Below, in pieces: positions 1 through 6,962 of a stretch of DNA of 10,091 nucleotides. This DNA is from JABMOW01 sp964409335. GTDB lineage: Bacteria > Fidelibacterota > Marinisomatia > SCGC-AAA003-L08 > JACNLC01. The DNA lies in the NCBI GenBank assembly GCA_964409335.1, contig CAYPCW010000062.1, positions 1 through 10,091 of the forward strand, given 5' to 3'. The notes under the pieces were generated by a model that saw only the letters and a program-made list of their open reading frames with translations, was not told the origin of the DNA and did no database searches. Within the stretch, counting starts at the first letter, position 1, and each line of letters begins with the position of its first letter. A program made the position numbers and the translations under genes.

Positions 1-1
1 A

Positions 2-721
2 AAAAAAATAATGCTATTCTCCCTGATCAGTGGCGGTCTATTTCTGCTGATCTCCGGGATTTACAATTTTCTTGCAGGAGTTCTGCTCTTTTTGTTTTGG
101 GGATATTTGTACAATATCAAGCCATTTCACTGGAAGAAAAAACCCATCCTCGGGATGGTGGCAAATTCGGCAGCAGGATTCTTATTATATGCCTCCGGAT
201 GGCTTCATGTGGCAGCCTCTGAAGGCTTCGATTTTTCAGAGTTTGCCCTCGGTAAAATGGTGATGATCTCAATACCCTATCTGCTCTGCTACACTGCTGT
301 TTCGTTGTTAACCATGATCCCGGATATCAAAGGAGATCAGCCCACAGGAGCAGTGACTTTTCCCGTAAAATTCGGGCTGTTGATCACCCTGCTTGTCTCG
401 CTGGTGATGGTCCTGGCTGCATTTGCTTTGGGATGGAAATATGACGATCCGGTCAGTACCACTGCAGCGGCAATCTCACTTCCCTTTTATATTTACACTT
501 TGATCGGCCGTCGTACAAAAGATGTCCTTCGAACAATCAGATATTCAATATTTATCCTGGCTGTGTTGCTTTTCACGGTGTACCCCCTGCTATTTCCCGC
601 GGTCCTGGTCGTTTTTTATATCAGCAGATATTATTATTGGTACCGGTTTGGGCTGCATTATCCCACTTTTCAGGTTGAAGACGAAAAACCCCAAAATTCC
701 ACTGCCGGAGCCACAGTTTGA
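2..721 (+). CDS. UbiA-family prenyltransferase, 5' end missing
   Basis: This is an integral membrane enzyme of the UbiA superfamily, which transfers a polyprenyl chain from its diphosphate to an acceptor such as a glycerol-phosphate ether, a quinone head group or a tetrapyrrole. The frame is open to the left edge, so the ATG at 11 is internal and the N-terminal part with the first Asp-rich motif (NDxxDxxxD type) lies outside the window. What remains is about six hydrophobic segments. It also has the second Asp-rich motif, DIKGDQPTG, with D105 and D109 counted from the ATG at 11, followed by FPVKFG, which matches the family pattern 'DxxGD..aG..T.pv..G'. The gene ends in TGA at 719-721, overlapping the TTG start of a ferredoxin, and a geranylgeranyl reductase follows. 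That context suggests a geranylgeranyl-type substrate, as in digeranylgeranylglyceryl-phosphate synthase or (bacterio)chlorophyll synthase. The acceptor cannot be read from this fragment. Family assignment is secure; exact substrate is not. Confidence 0.85.
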   Translation, partial: KKIMLFSLISGGLFLLISGIYNFLAGVLLFLFWGYLYNIKPFHWKKKPILGMVANSAAGFLLYASGWLHVAASEGFDFSEFALGKMVMISIPYLLCYTAVSLLTMIPDIKGDQPTGAVTFPVKFGLLITLLVSLVMVLAAFALGWKYDDPVSTTAAAISLPFYIYTLIGRRTKDVLRTIRYSIFILAVLLFTVYPLLFPAVLVVFYISRYYYWYRFGLHYPTFQVEDEKPQNSTAGATV

Positions 722-897
722 TATCCGTCATCCCCGATAAATGTGATTTTTGCGGCACCTGCGTTGCGGTATGCCCGGTCGATTGTATTGAACTCAGGGA
801 GGCTTCTATCGCTATCGATCACGTCGTATGCATTGAATGTAACTTATGCGTTCAAATTTGCCCAATCGAGGTTTTAGGTATTGACCATGAAGGATAG
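718..897 (+). CDS. 2[4Fe-4S] ferredoxin, 59 residues
   Basis: This small soluble electron carrier has two complete cluster motifs: CDFCGTCVAVCP (C9, C12, C15, C19) and CIECNLCVQICP (C38, C41, C44, C48). Each is CxxCxxCxxxCP, so two [4Fe-4S] clusters are expected. The start is TTG at 718, overlapping the UbiA stop (TTGA), with a GGAG Shine-Dalgarno at 707-710 and a 7-base spacer; no ATG is available in frame before the first cluster. The stop TAG (895-897) lies inside the next gene, whose ATG is at 887. These overlaps imply translational coupling with both neighbours. In Methanosarcina acetivorans a ferredoxin encoded beside geranylgeranyl reductase is its electron donor for saturating lipid tails; the same role here is inferred from position. 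It is easily missed by annotation because of its length and TTG start. Confidence 0.9.
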   Translation: MISVIPDKCDFCGTCVAVCPVDCIELREASIAIDHVVCIECNLCVQICPIEVLGIDHEG

Positions 898-2065
898 ATA
901 CGATGTGGTTGTCGTGGGAGGTGGTCCCGGCGGATCAATGGCTGCATTCAAAGCCGCAAAGGGGGGGGCATCCGTTTGTATTCTTGAAAAAGACCGGGAT
1001 ATCGGATACCCGGTGAGGTGTGGTGAAGCGATTGGTGAATCAGGTCTGAAACAATTCGGTGACATCCAACCGGAATGGATCGCTGCATCCATTACCGATT
1101 TCAGACTCGTTTCTCCCAATGGAACCCGCATCGATACCCGGTTTTCCGGTCAGAAAGGATTTATTCTTCATCGACGAATTTTCGACTACGATCTTTGTAT
1201 TAAAGCGGCATCCGCAGGCGCTGATGTCTTTACCAAAGCCTATGTCAGTGGATTGATGATTGAGGATGGGTACGTCACGGGTGTCCGGTTGAACCATTTG
1301 GGCGATGAGAAGGTGGTTCGATCTCACATTGTTATCGCCGCAGATGGCGTTGAATCCCGGGTAGGACGATGGGCAGGGATTCGTACCAATGTAAAGATGA
1401 AAGACATGGAGTCTTGTATGCAATATTCTGTTGCGAATGTGGATATTAATCCCAACAGAATAGATTTCTTTGTGGGAGACGTTTACGCACCCGGCGGGTA
1501 TTTGTGGGTCTTCCCAAAAGGGGACAACAGCGCCAACATTGGTATTGGTATCAGCGGTGCACACACACAACAATATAACGCAAAAAAATTATTGGATGAT
1601 TTTATTTCAAGAGAATATCCAAAGGCTGCAAAACTGACATCGATGTGCGGAGGTGTCCCGTGTGCAAGTCCGTTAAAGGATGCAGTTAAAAACGGGCTAA
1701 TATTGGTTGGAGATGCTGCTCATCAGGTGAATCCCATGACGGGCGGCGGAATTATTTCTGCCATGAAAGGCGGGTGGATCGGTGGCGGGATTGCCGCCGA
1801 ATCTATCCTGACACACGACTATTCAGCCTCATTTCTGAATCGTTACAATCAGGTGGTTAGAAAGGATTTTGGGGATACCCATCATCGATTTCACCGGATC
1901 AAAGAAGTGATTAGTTCACTCACCGACAGGGAACTTGACAGTATCGCTCAAAATATAGGAAAAATCCCTGAAGACAAACGGACACTGACTCAGATCTTTA
2001 AGGCGTGTGTCGTCAAAAAGCCATCCCTCATTCTGGACGTCATTAAGGTGTTTGCCGGTGTCTGA
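887..2065 (+). CDS. FAD-dependent geranylgeranyl reductase family oxidoreductase
   Basis: This 392-residue flavoprotein (family norm about 390-410) reduces double bonds of geranylgeranyl chains in lipids, quinones or chlorophylls. The sequence shows the N-terminal Rossmann FAD site GGGPGG (residues 11-16) with the ribose-binding Glu at E34 in CILEKD. A CGEA motif at C45 corresponds to the CxEG-type motif of archaeal reductases. The signature PxxYxWxFPx8GxG is complete (P202, Y205, W207, F209, P210, then GIG at 219-221). The second FAD motif GDAAHQVNPMTGGG begins at G275. I prefer ATG 887 over TTG 881 because AGG at 876-878 gives an 8-base spacer for the ATG but only 2 for the TTG. It overlaps the ferredoxin by 11 bases and the helicase start by 8. 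With UbiA and ferredoxin it makes a prenyl-lipid module; whether the product is an archaeal-type ether lipid, a menaquinone or another prenyl lipid is open. Confidence 0.88.
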   Translation: MKDRYDVVVVGGGPGGSMAAFKAAKGGASVCILEKDRDIGYPVRCGEAIGESGLKQFGDIQPEWIAASITDFRLVSPNGTRIDTRFSGQKGFILHRRIFDYDLCIKAASAGADVFTKAYVSGLMIEDGYVTGVRLNHLGDEKVVRSHIVIAADGVESRVGRWAGIRTNVKMKDMESCMQYSVANVDINPNRIDFFVGDVYAPGGYLWVFPKGDNSANIGIGISGAHTQQYNAKKLLDDFISREYPKAAKLTSMCGGVPCASPLKDAVKNGLILVGDAAHQVNPMTGGGIISAMKGGWIGGGIAAESILTHDYSASFLNRYNQVVRKDFGDTHHRFHRIKEVISSLTDRELDSIAQNIGKIPEDKRTLTQIFKACVVKKPSLILDVIKVFAGV

Positions 2066-4904
2066 TCTGACCACTAAAGAAATTCTCTCATATCTCCATC
2101 TGGGTACATTTGTTGTCCTTGACCTGGAGACGACCGGGCTTGATTCCTTCAAAGACGGGATCACGGAGATCTCCGCCTTCCGGTTTATTAATGGAGAACC
2201 GGAAGAAAATTTCACTACATTAGTAAACCCCGGGATGTTAATCCCTTTGCAAATATCGGAGATGACCGGTATCACAAATGAAATGGTAAAAGATAAGCCT
2301 GAGATTCACACTCTCCTGCTTGAGTTATTCGAATTTATAGGTGACCTGCCGGTGGTCGGACATAATATCAGCTTTGATCTGAAATTTATAAATTACCAGT
2401 TTTCGCTGATGAATTATCAGGAGATCGAAAATCGAACCTATGATACGGTCATTCTTGCCCGAACATTTTTATATTTTCATCATGAATTTACTCTAAGCGC
2501 CGTCAGTCAGTTTTTTAATATGGGTACGGAAAATGCTCATCGAGCGAGTACAGATACGCTTAATACCGGGCGGGTGTTTGTACATCTTGTTATGGAAGCA
2601 GCTTCCTATCCGCTAGCCATCATACAGCAGATTTATCACGCCATTCGGCATACGGATATTCATAATCTGTTGCTTTTCAGGAATCTGGTAACCCTCGCGA
2701 TCGAGTTAAAAAAAGTGAACGGATTTACTAGTTCTAATATCATCAAGCCGGAAATAAACTTTCAATTTGTCCATCAATCCGGGAAAAACACAGAGGTCAC
2801 GGCAGAGGTCCCCGGAGAGTGGTTGACTGAAAATGGTCTCATCACCCGAAATATGCCTGGATTTGAATCCAGGTCCGCGCAGGTCTCGCTGGCAAATGAT
2901 ACCTATCGTGCCTTTGAGGAACAGGGTTTGCTCCTCGCTGAGGCCGAAACCGGACTGGGTAAATCATTGGCTTATTTATCGGCGGGAATCCTTTTCCGGA
3001 AAAGGAAAGACCTTCCTCTGGTGGTATCTACCTATACTAAAAATTTGCAGGACCAATTATTTTATAAGGATATTCCTCAATTGGCAAATGCCTTGGATAT
3101 GAGAATCTCGGCTGTCCTGGTAAAAGGCAGGCAAAATTACCTCTGTCTCACAAGATTAAATCACCTGCTCTCAAATATTCATACCCAGATTAACAAAACC
3201 GAATGTGAAAATTTACTTCCGGTGCTGATCTGGAAGGAATTCACAAAAACCGGCGATATCAGTGAATGTCATGGATTTAAGTTGAGAACCGGCGGAAAAT
3301 TATGGAATTTAATCCGCAGCGAACGGGGATTTTGTACTACCTTTCGATGTAACCATAATCACGGTTGTTATATCGGTAAAATCCGGAATTTTATCAAATC
3401 GGCTGATATTATCATTGTGAATCATTCTTTATTGTCAATTGATTTTCTGCAGGACGTCCAAAATTTGCCGGAGACCTATAATTATGTGATTGATGAGGGG
3501 CATAATCTCGAAGCTGCTGCACAGGACCAATTGACTAACCGGATCAGCGATTATTCGTTTAACGACATCTTCAATATTTTTCTCAACAAATCATCGGCCT
3601 TATATAAAAATCTCGAAGAAGTATGTGCCAATGTTGACACCGCTGGCAATCAATTAGAAGATTTGATATCCTTATCGAAAAAATTAAACAATGAGATCGG
3701 CAGGTTCTTTAAATCCTATGGAAAGATGAAGGATGATGAGTTAGATCAATATCCGCAATATGAATTAAGGGTGGTGATCACCAACAGCACAGAGGCGTTT
3801 TCCGGGGTTGATCCTGACTTGAAATATGTAGTGACACAATTGAATGACTTTAAAACCCGGGTTGTAAATCTCCATGAATTGCTCTGCAGTTCTGCAGCAT
3901 CCGAGGAAATGATCGTTCAGGAACTTACCCTTACTATTGATAAAATTGAGGCTTTATCCACGATATTGCACCGGGTGATCGAAGCAGAACCTGAAGATGT
4001 GGTATGGTCCACGTTTATGAGGCAAAAGGATACCATCCAGACCTTCCTGCATTGCGCCCCGCGCAGTGTAAGCGATCAAATTTCAGAAGGCATATTATCC
4101 CGGGCCGCAGGCGGACTCATTTGTTCCGGAACGCTCACCGTAGAAGACAATTTTGATTATTTGAAGACCTGTCTCGGGATTGATAAAATTGAACATAAAA
4201 AAAACGTATCCGAACAAATCTACCATTCGCCCTTTGCCTATGAAGATCAGGCCAGGTTATTTGTTGGCTCCGGGAATATTAGTGTGCAGAGTCCTGAATA
4301 TCTTGAGGATGTTGCAACCCAAATTAACAAGCTCACACGGGGTATTCATGGACGAATGCTGGTGCTTTGCACATCCTATGCTCAAACCCACGGGTTGTAC
4401 ATCCATCTGATCAATATGATTGCCCGTGATGAAAACCGAAAGTTGTTCGTTCAGAATATGGGCAAGGGCAGGCAGGGGTTGATCCAGGGATATTTATCCC
4501 ATCCCAGAAGTATCCTCATTGGTACCTCCAGCTTTTGGGAGGGGGTGGATTTCCCCGGTGATAAATTGGAAATGCTCTTTATCATCAAACTGCCTTTTGC
4601 AAATCCGGGTGACCCCTTAGTCCGGGCTAAAATTGAAAATTTTACCCAAAAAGGATTTAACGCATTTATGGACTATCAAGTACCGGATGCCACTGTTAAA
4701 TTGAAACAGGGATTCGGACGGTTGATACGCACGTTGGAGGATGTGGGAATTTGTATCATTTCTGATCCGAGATTACTCCGATCCCGGTATGGAAAAGTGA
4801 TCCTGGATTCTCTGCCGATTGAGGCTCAGGCCTATGCCACGATCGAATCCGTGATCCGTACCTCCCAGCATTTTTTTGGAAATAACACCAAAATCAGCGT
4901 TTAA
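2058..4904 (+). CDS. dinG: DnaQ-like exonuclease fused to DinG-type Fe-S helicase
   Basis: This 948-residue two-domain nucleic-acid enzyme has the architecture of Bacillus DinG. Residues about 15-190 form a DEDDh 3'-5' exonuclease with all catalytic residues visible: D22 and E24 (DLETTG), D107 (HNISFD), H161 and D166 (HRASTD). The helicase is superfamily 2, XPD/DinG class: Walker A ETGLGKS (K302), Walker B DEGH (D479-H482), SGTLT, GTSSFWEGVDFPG, and motif VI QGFGRLIR (Q884-R891). Four cysteines, C363, C426, C431 and C437, have the 5- and 6-residue steps that I recall for the Fe-S ligands of E. coli DinG, so a [4Fe-4S] cluster is likely; the first is in the typical NYLC context. I chose GTG 2058 because AAGGTG at 2045-2050 sits 7 bases upstream and the exonuclease begins soon after; an in-frame ATG at 2007 would overlap the reductase by 59 bases. 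It is likely a DNA-repair or R-loop/DNA unwinding enzyme, with no visible functional tie to the lipid genes it is coupled to. Confidence 0.9.
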   Translation: MSDLTTKEILSYLHLGTFVVLDLETTGLDSFKDGITEISAFRFINGEPEENFTTLVNPGMLIPLQISEMTGITNEMVKDKPEIHTLLLELFEFIGDLPVVGHNISFDLKFINYQFSLMNYQEIENRTYDTVILARTFLYFHHEFTLSAVSQFFNMGTENAHRASTDTLNTGRVFVHLVMEAASYPLAIIQQIYHAIRHTDIHNLLLFRNLVTLAIELKKVNGFTSSNIIKPEINFQFVHQSGKNTEVTAEVPGEWLTENGLITRNMPGFESRSAQVSLANDTYRAFEEQGLLLAEAETGLGKSLAYLSAGILFRKRKDLPLVVSTYTKNLQDQLFYKDIPQLANALDMRISAVLVKGRQNYLCLTRLNHLLSNIHTQINKTECENLLPVLIWKEFTKTGDISECHGFKLRTGGKLWNLIRSERGFCTTFRCNHNHGCYIGKIRNFIKSADIIIVNHSLLSIDFLQDVQNLPETYNYVIDEGHNLEAAAQDQLTNRISDYSFNDIFNIFLNKSSALYKNLEEVCANVDTAGNQLEDLISLSKKLNNEIGRFFKSYGKMKDDELDQYPQYELRVVITNSTEAFSGVDPDLKYVVTQLNDFKTRVVNLHELLCSSAASEEMIVQELTLTIDKIEALSTILHRVIEAEPEDVVWSTFMRQKDTIQTFLHCAPRSVSDQISEGILSRAAGGLICSGTLTVEDNFDYLKTCLGIDKIEHKKNVSEQIYHSPFAYEDQARLFVGSGNISVQSPEYLEDVATQINKLTRGIHGRMLVLCTSYAQTHGLYIHLINMIARDENRKLFVQNMGKGRQGLIQGYLSHPRSILIGTSSFWEGVDFPGDKLEMLFIIKLPFANPGDPLVRAKIENFTQKGFNAFMDYQVPDATVKLKQGFGRLIRTLEDVGICIISDPRLLRSRYGKVILDSLPIEAQAYATIESVIRTSQHFFGNNTKISV

Positions 4905-4920
4905 AAAAAATGGGCGCATA

Positions 4921-4926
4921 TATAAT
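4921..4926 (+). promoter_or_regulatory. Candidate -10 box of the ammonia-lyase gene
   Basis: A perfect TATAAT lies in the 43-base gap after dinG, within a longer AT-rich stretch (tataatatatta). No convincing -35 is seen; the best at about 17 bases upstream is a weak gttta-like stretch overlapping the dinG stop. A start about 7 bases downstream would leave a very short leader, since the GGAG ribosome site is at 4935-4938. Confidence 0.3.
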
Positions 4927-4947
4927 ATATTATCGGAGACATTTAAA

Positions 4948-6471
4948 ATGCCAATCATCCTAAACGGCGAAAATTTTTCCGTTGAGAAATTAATCTCTGT
5001 CGCCAGAAACGGAGAAAAAGTCGAAATTCATCCTGATTCCCTTGAAAAGATGAAAAAATGCCGGTCAATGTTGGAAGAGAAAATTCATACAGGCGAGATC
5101 ATGTATGGAGTGAATACCGGAATTGGAGAATTTTCTGAAGTGGTTCTCACGGATGATCAGTTAGAACAATTTCAAAAGTATCTGATCTATAACCATGCTG
5201 CGGGGATTGGTGATCCCGCACCTATCGAATATGTGAGAGGGGCAATGGCAGGCAGAATCAATGTCCATGCCCATGGAATGTCCGCTGTACGTCCGGTGAT
5301 TACCGAGACATTGGTTCAGATGCTGAATAAAGGTGTCACTCCCTTTGTCTGTCAGAAAGGGAGCGTCGGTGCCTGTGGAGATTTAGCGCCCATGTCCCAG
5401 ATCGCTTTACTCATGTTGGGGGAAGGACAGGCCTATTTTCAGGGACGTCTACTTCCGGGAAAGGAGGCAATGTCTTCCGCGGGAATAACAGTTCCAGGGC
5501 TTAAAGCGCGTGACGGATTAGCCCTGATCAACGGGGCAAATCTTCTGACTGCAATGAGCGCGATTTTCCTGTACGATGCTGACCGTTGGTTGAAACAGGC
5601 AGAAATTGCCGCTGCGATGTCCTTAGAGGCACTGAAAGCCAACATGAAACCGTATTCGCCCAAACTCCATCAAGCCAGGGGATTCCCGGGCGCTGTTCGA
5701 TCCGCCCGCACCATTTTAAAATTGGTGGCAGGCGGAGATTTAGTCGAAATGAAAATACCCTGTAAAGTTCAGGACGCCTATTCGATGAGATCTACACCCC
5801 AGGTCATCGGAAGCGCACATGATGCATTATCCTTCGCAAAAAAACAGGTTGAGATTGAGTTAAACGGGGTAGGCGATAATCCTGTTTTCTTTCCCGATGA
5901 AGATCTGCAATTATCGGGGGCTAACTTTCAGGGTACCCCCGTATCCTTACCCATGGACATGATCGGCATTGCAATTACCATGGTCAGTGTCATGTCTGAA
6001 CGCCGAATGAATCGGTTGAATAATCCTGCGTTAAGTGTAGGATTACCATCATTTCTGACAAAAGGTGCTGGGATGTTCTCAGGCATGATGTTGAGTCAGT
6101 ACACCGCCGATATGCAGATAGTTGAACAAAGGATTCTATCAATGCCCGCCTCCATTCAGTCTATTCCAGCTGCCGCAGACCAGGAGGATTTTGTCTCCAT
6201 GGGGATGAATACAGCGATAAAGAATTTCCAGATACTCCATAATGCAAATGGAGTTTTAGGGATAGAATTAATGGCGGCGGCACAAGCGCTGGATTTCCGG
6301 GATTATACATTTGGTGCGGGCGTTACCCGTGCCCGGGAAATCATCCGAAAATATGTCGCCCATCTCGACGAAGACAGACCTTTGTACCCTGATCATACCC
6401 GAATGCAGGGACTGGTCAAAAGCGGTGAGATCCTGGACGAGGTCGAGAAAATTGTGGGACCACTGGTGTGA
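4948..6471 (+). CDS. hutH: Aromatic amino acid ammonia-lyase (HAL/PAL family) with Ala-Cys-Gly MIO site
   Basis: This 507-residue enzyme of the histidine/phenylalanine ammonia-lyase family (P. putida HAL is about 510) removes ammonia from an aromatic amino acid through the self-made electrophile MIO. Visible landmarks fall at nearly the same numbers as in P. putida HAL. They are Y53 in YGVNTGIG, N82-H83 in the substrate-selectivity loop (HAL usually Ser-His), and the MIO tripeptide A142-C143-G144 inside GSVGACGDLAP. Further on are YSMR (Y278, R281), NPVF after the ELNGVGD segment, and QED (E413). Ala-Cys-Gly replaces the usual Ala-Ser-Gly; the S143C variant of P. putida HAL is reported to mature to active enzyme, so MIO formation is plausible. 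The start is ATG 4948, with GGAG at 4935-4938 and a 9-base spacer; an upstream in-frame ATG at 4876 would lie inside dinG. No hutU, hutI or other histidine-degradation gene is nearby. The symbol is the family's; histidine, phenylalanine, tyrosine or an aminomutase reaction are all possible. Confidence 0.85.
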   Translation: MPIILNGENFSVEKLISVARNGEKVEIHPDSLEKMKKCRSMLEEKIHTGEIMYGVNTGIGEFSEVVLTDDQLEQFQKYLIYNHAAGIGDPAPIEYVRGAMAGRINVHAHGMSAVRPVITETLVQMLNKGVTPFVCQKGSVGACGDLAPMSQIALLMLGEGQAYFQGRLLPGKEAMSSAGITVPGLKARDGLALINGANLLTAMSAIFLYDADRWLKQAEIAAAMSLEALKANMKPYSPKLHQARGFPGAVRSARTILKLVAGGDLVEMKIPCKVQDAYSMRSTPQVIGSAHDALSFAKKQVEIELNGVGDNPVFFPDEDLQLSGANFQGTPVSLPMDMIGIAITMVSVMSERRMNRLNNPALSVGLPSFLTKGAGMFSGMMLSQYTADMQIVEQRILSMPASIQSIPAAADQEDFVSMGMNTAIKNFQILHNANGVLGIELMAAAQALDFRDYTFGAGVTRAREIIRKYVAHLDEDRPLYPDHTRMQGLVKSGEILDEVEKIVGPLV

Positions 6472-6537
6472 TTAAGCACATATTTTCTATGATGCATATT
6501 ATAAAGTAAATTATTCAACACTCACACTGAGGATATT

Positions 6538-6924
6538 ATGTCAGAAAATCAAGATTTTCACAATAATGGCTCGAGATCTGATAAATATAGTTCAAGAAAC
6601 TGGACCGGAATATTATTCGTTCTATTGGGTATTTATTTACTCCTGCAAACCACACACACCATTGAGGCAATCGATAATTGGTGGGCTTTTTTTATTTTAA
6701 TTCCGGGGATTGCGACCTACTTCAGTGCGTATCAGCAATATCGGGAATCATCTGTCATTACGGTTAAACTGATCGATCGGATTACCAGCGGAACTATCAC
6801 CGTATTTGTAGCTTGTGTTTTCCTGTTTGAGTGGTCGTGGAGTGAAATTTGGCCGGTATTTTTAATCATCATCGGACTGGAATATCTCCTGAAACATAAA
6901 ATCAGAAATAACCGACATAATTGA
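6538..6924 (+). CDS. Small four-helix membrane protein, DUF5668/LiaF-N-like
   Basis: This 128-residue protein has a short polar, Asn/Ser-rich N-terminus (1-21) and then four hydrophobic segments at about 22-38, 48-66, 82-98 and 101-118. It ends in a basic tail (KHKIRNNRHN) that probably faces the cytoplasm. The segments come as two similar pairs, each with an aromatic-Pro-hydrophobic-Gly helix (WWAFFILIPGI and IWPVFLIIIGL). This is the pattern of the LiaI/LiaF-like transmembrane region (DUF5668), found in envelope-stress and uncharacterised membrane proteins. There is no soluble LiaF C-terminal domain. GAGGA at 6529-6533 lies 4-5 bases before the ATG. The gap to the lyase is 66 bases and to guaB 38 bases; a TATAAA at 6500-6505 could be its own -10. 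Function is unknown; the family match is by eye. Confidence 0.75.
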   Translation: MSENQDFHNNGSRSDKYSSRNWTGILFVLLGIYLLLQTTHTIEAIDNWWAFFILIPGIATYFSAYQQYRESSVITVKLIDRITSGTITVFVACVFLFEWSWSEIWPVFLIIIGLEYLLKHKIRNNRHN

Positions 6925-6932
6925 AACCCAAT

Positions 6933-6938
6933 TATAAT
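6933..6938 (+). promoter_or_regulatory. Candidate -10 box of guaB
   Basis: A perfect TATAAT lies in the 38-base gap between the small membrane protein and guaB, the same hexamer seen before the ammonia-lyase gene. The region 15-17 bases upstream (accgaca) only loosely resembles TTGACA. It would let guaB be transcribed apart from the upstream gene. Confidence 0.3.
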
Positions 6939-6962
6939 GATAAAATCATTTAAGGAAAATGG

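Noticed and set aside
1040..1573. Minus-strand open frame of 177 residues inside the reductase gene
   Set aside because: It is fully covered by a gene with strong motifs on the plus strand, and its translation shows no recognisable domain.
2007..2057. Upstream ATG start for dinG
   Set aside because: It would add 17 residues unrelated to the exonuclease and overlap the reductase by 59 bases, whereas GTG 2058 has a well-placed AAGGTG.
4876..4947. Upstream ATG start for the ammonia-lyase
   Set aside because: It lies inside dinG with no ribosome site. ATG 4948 has GGAG 9 bases upstream and gives the family's normal length and residue numbering.
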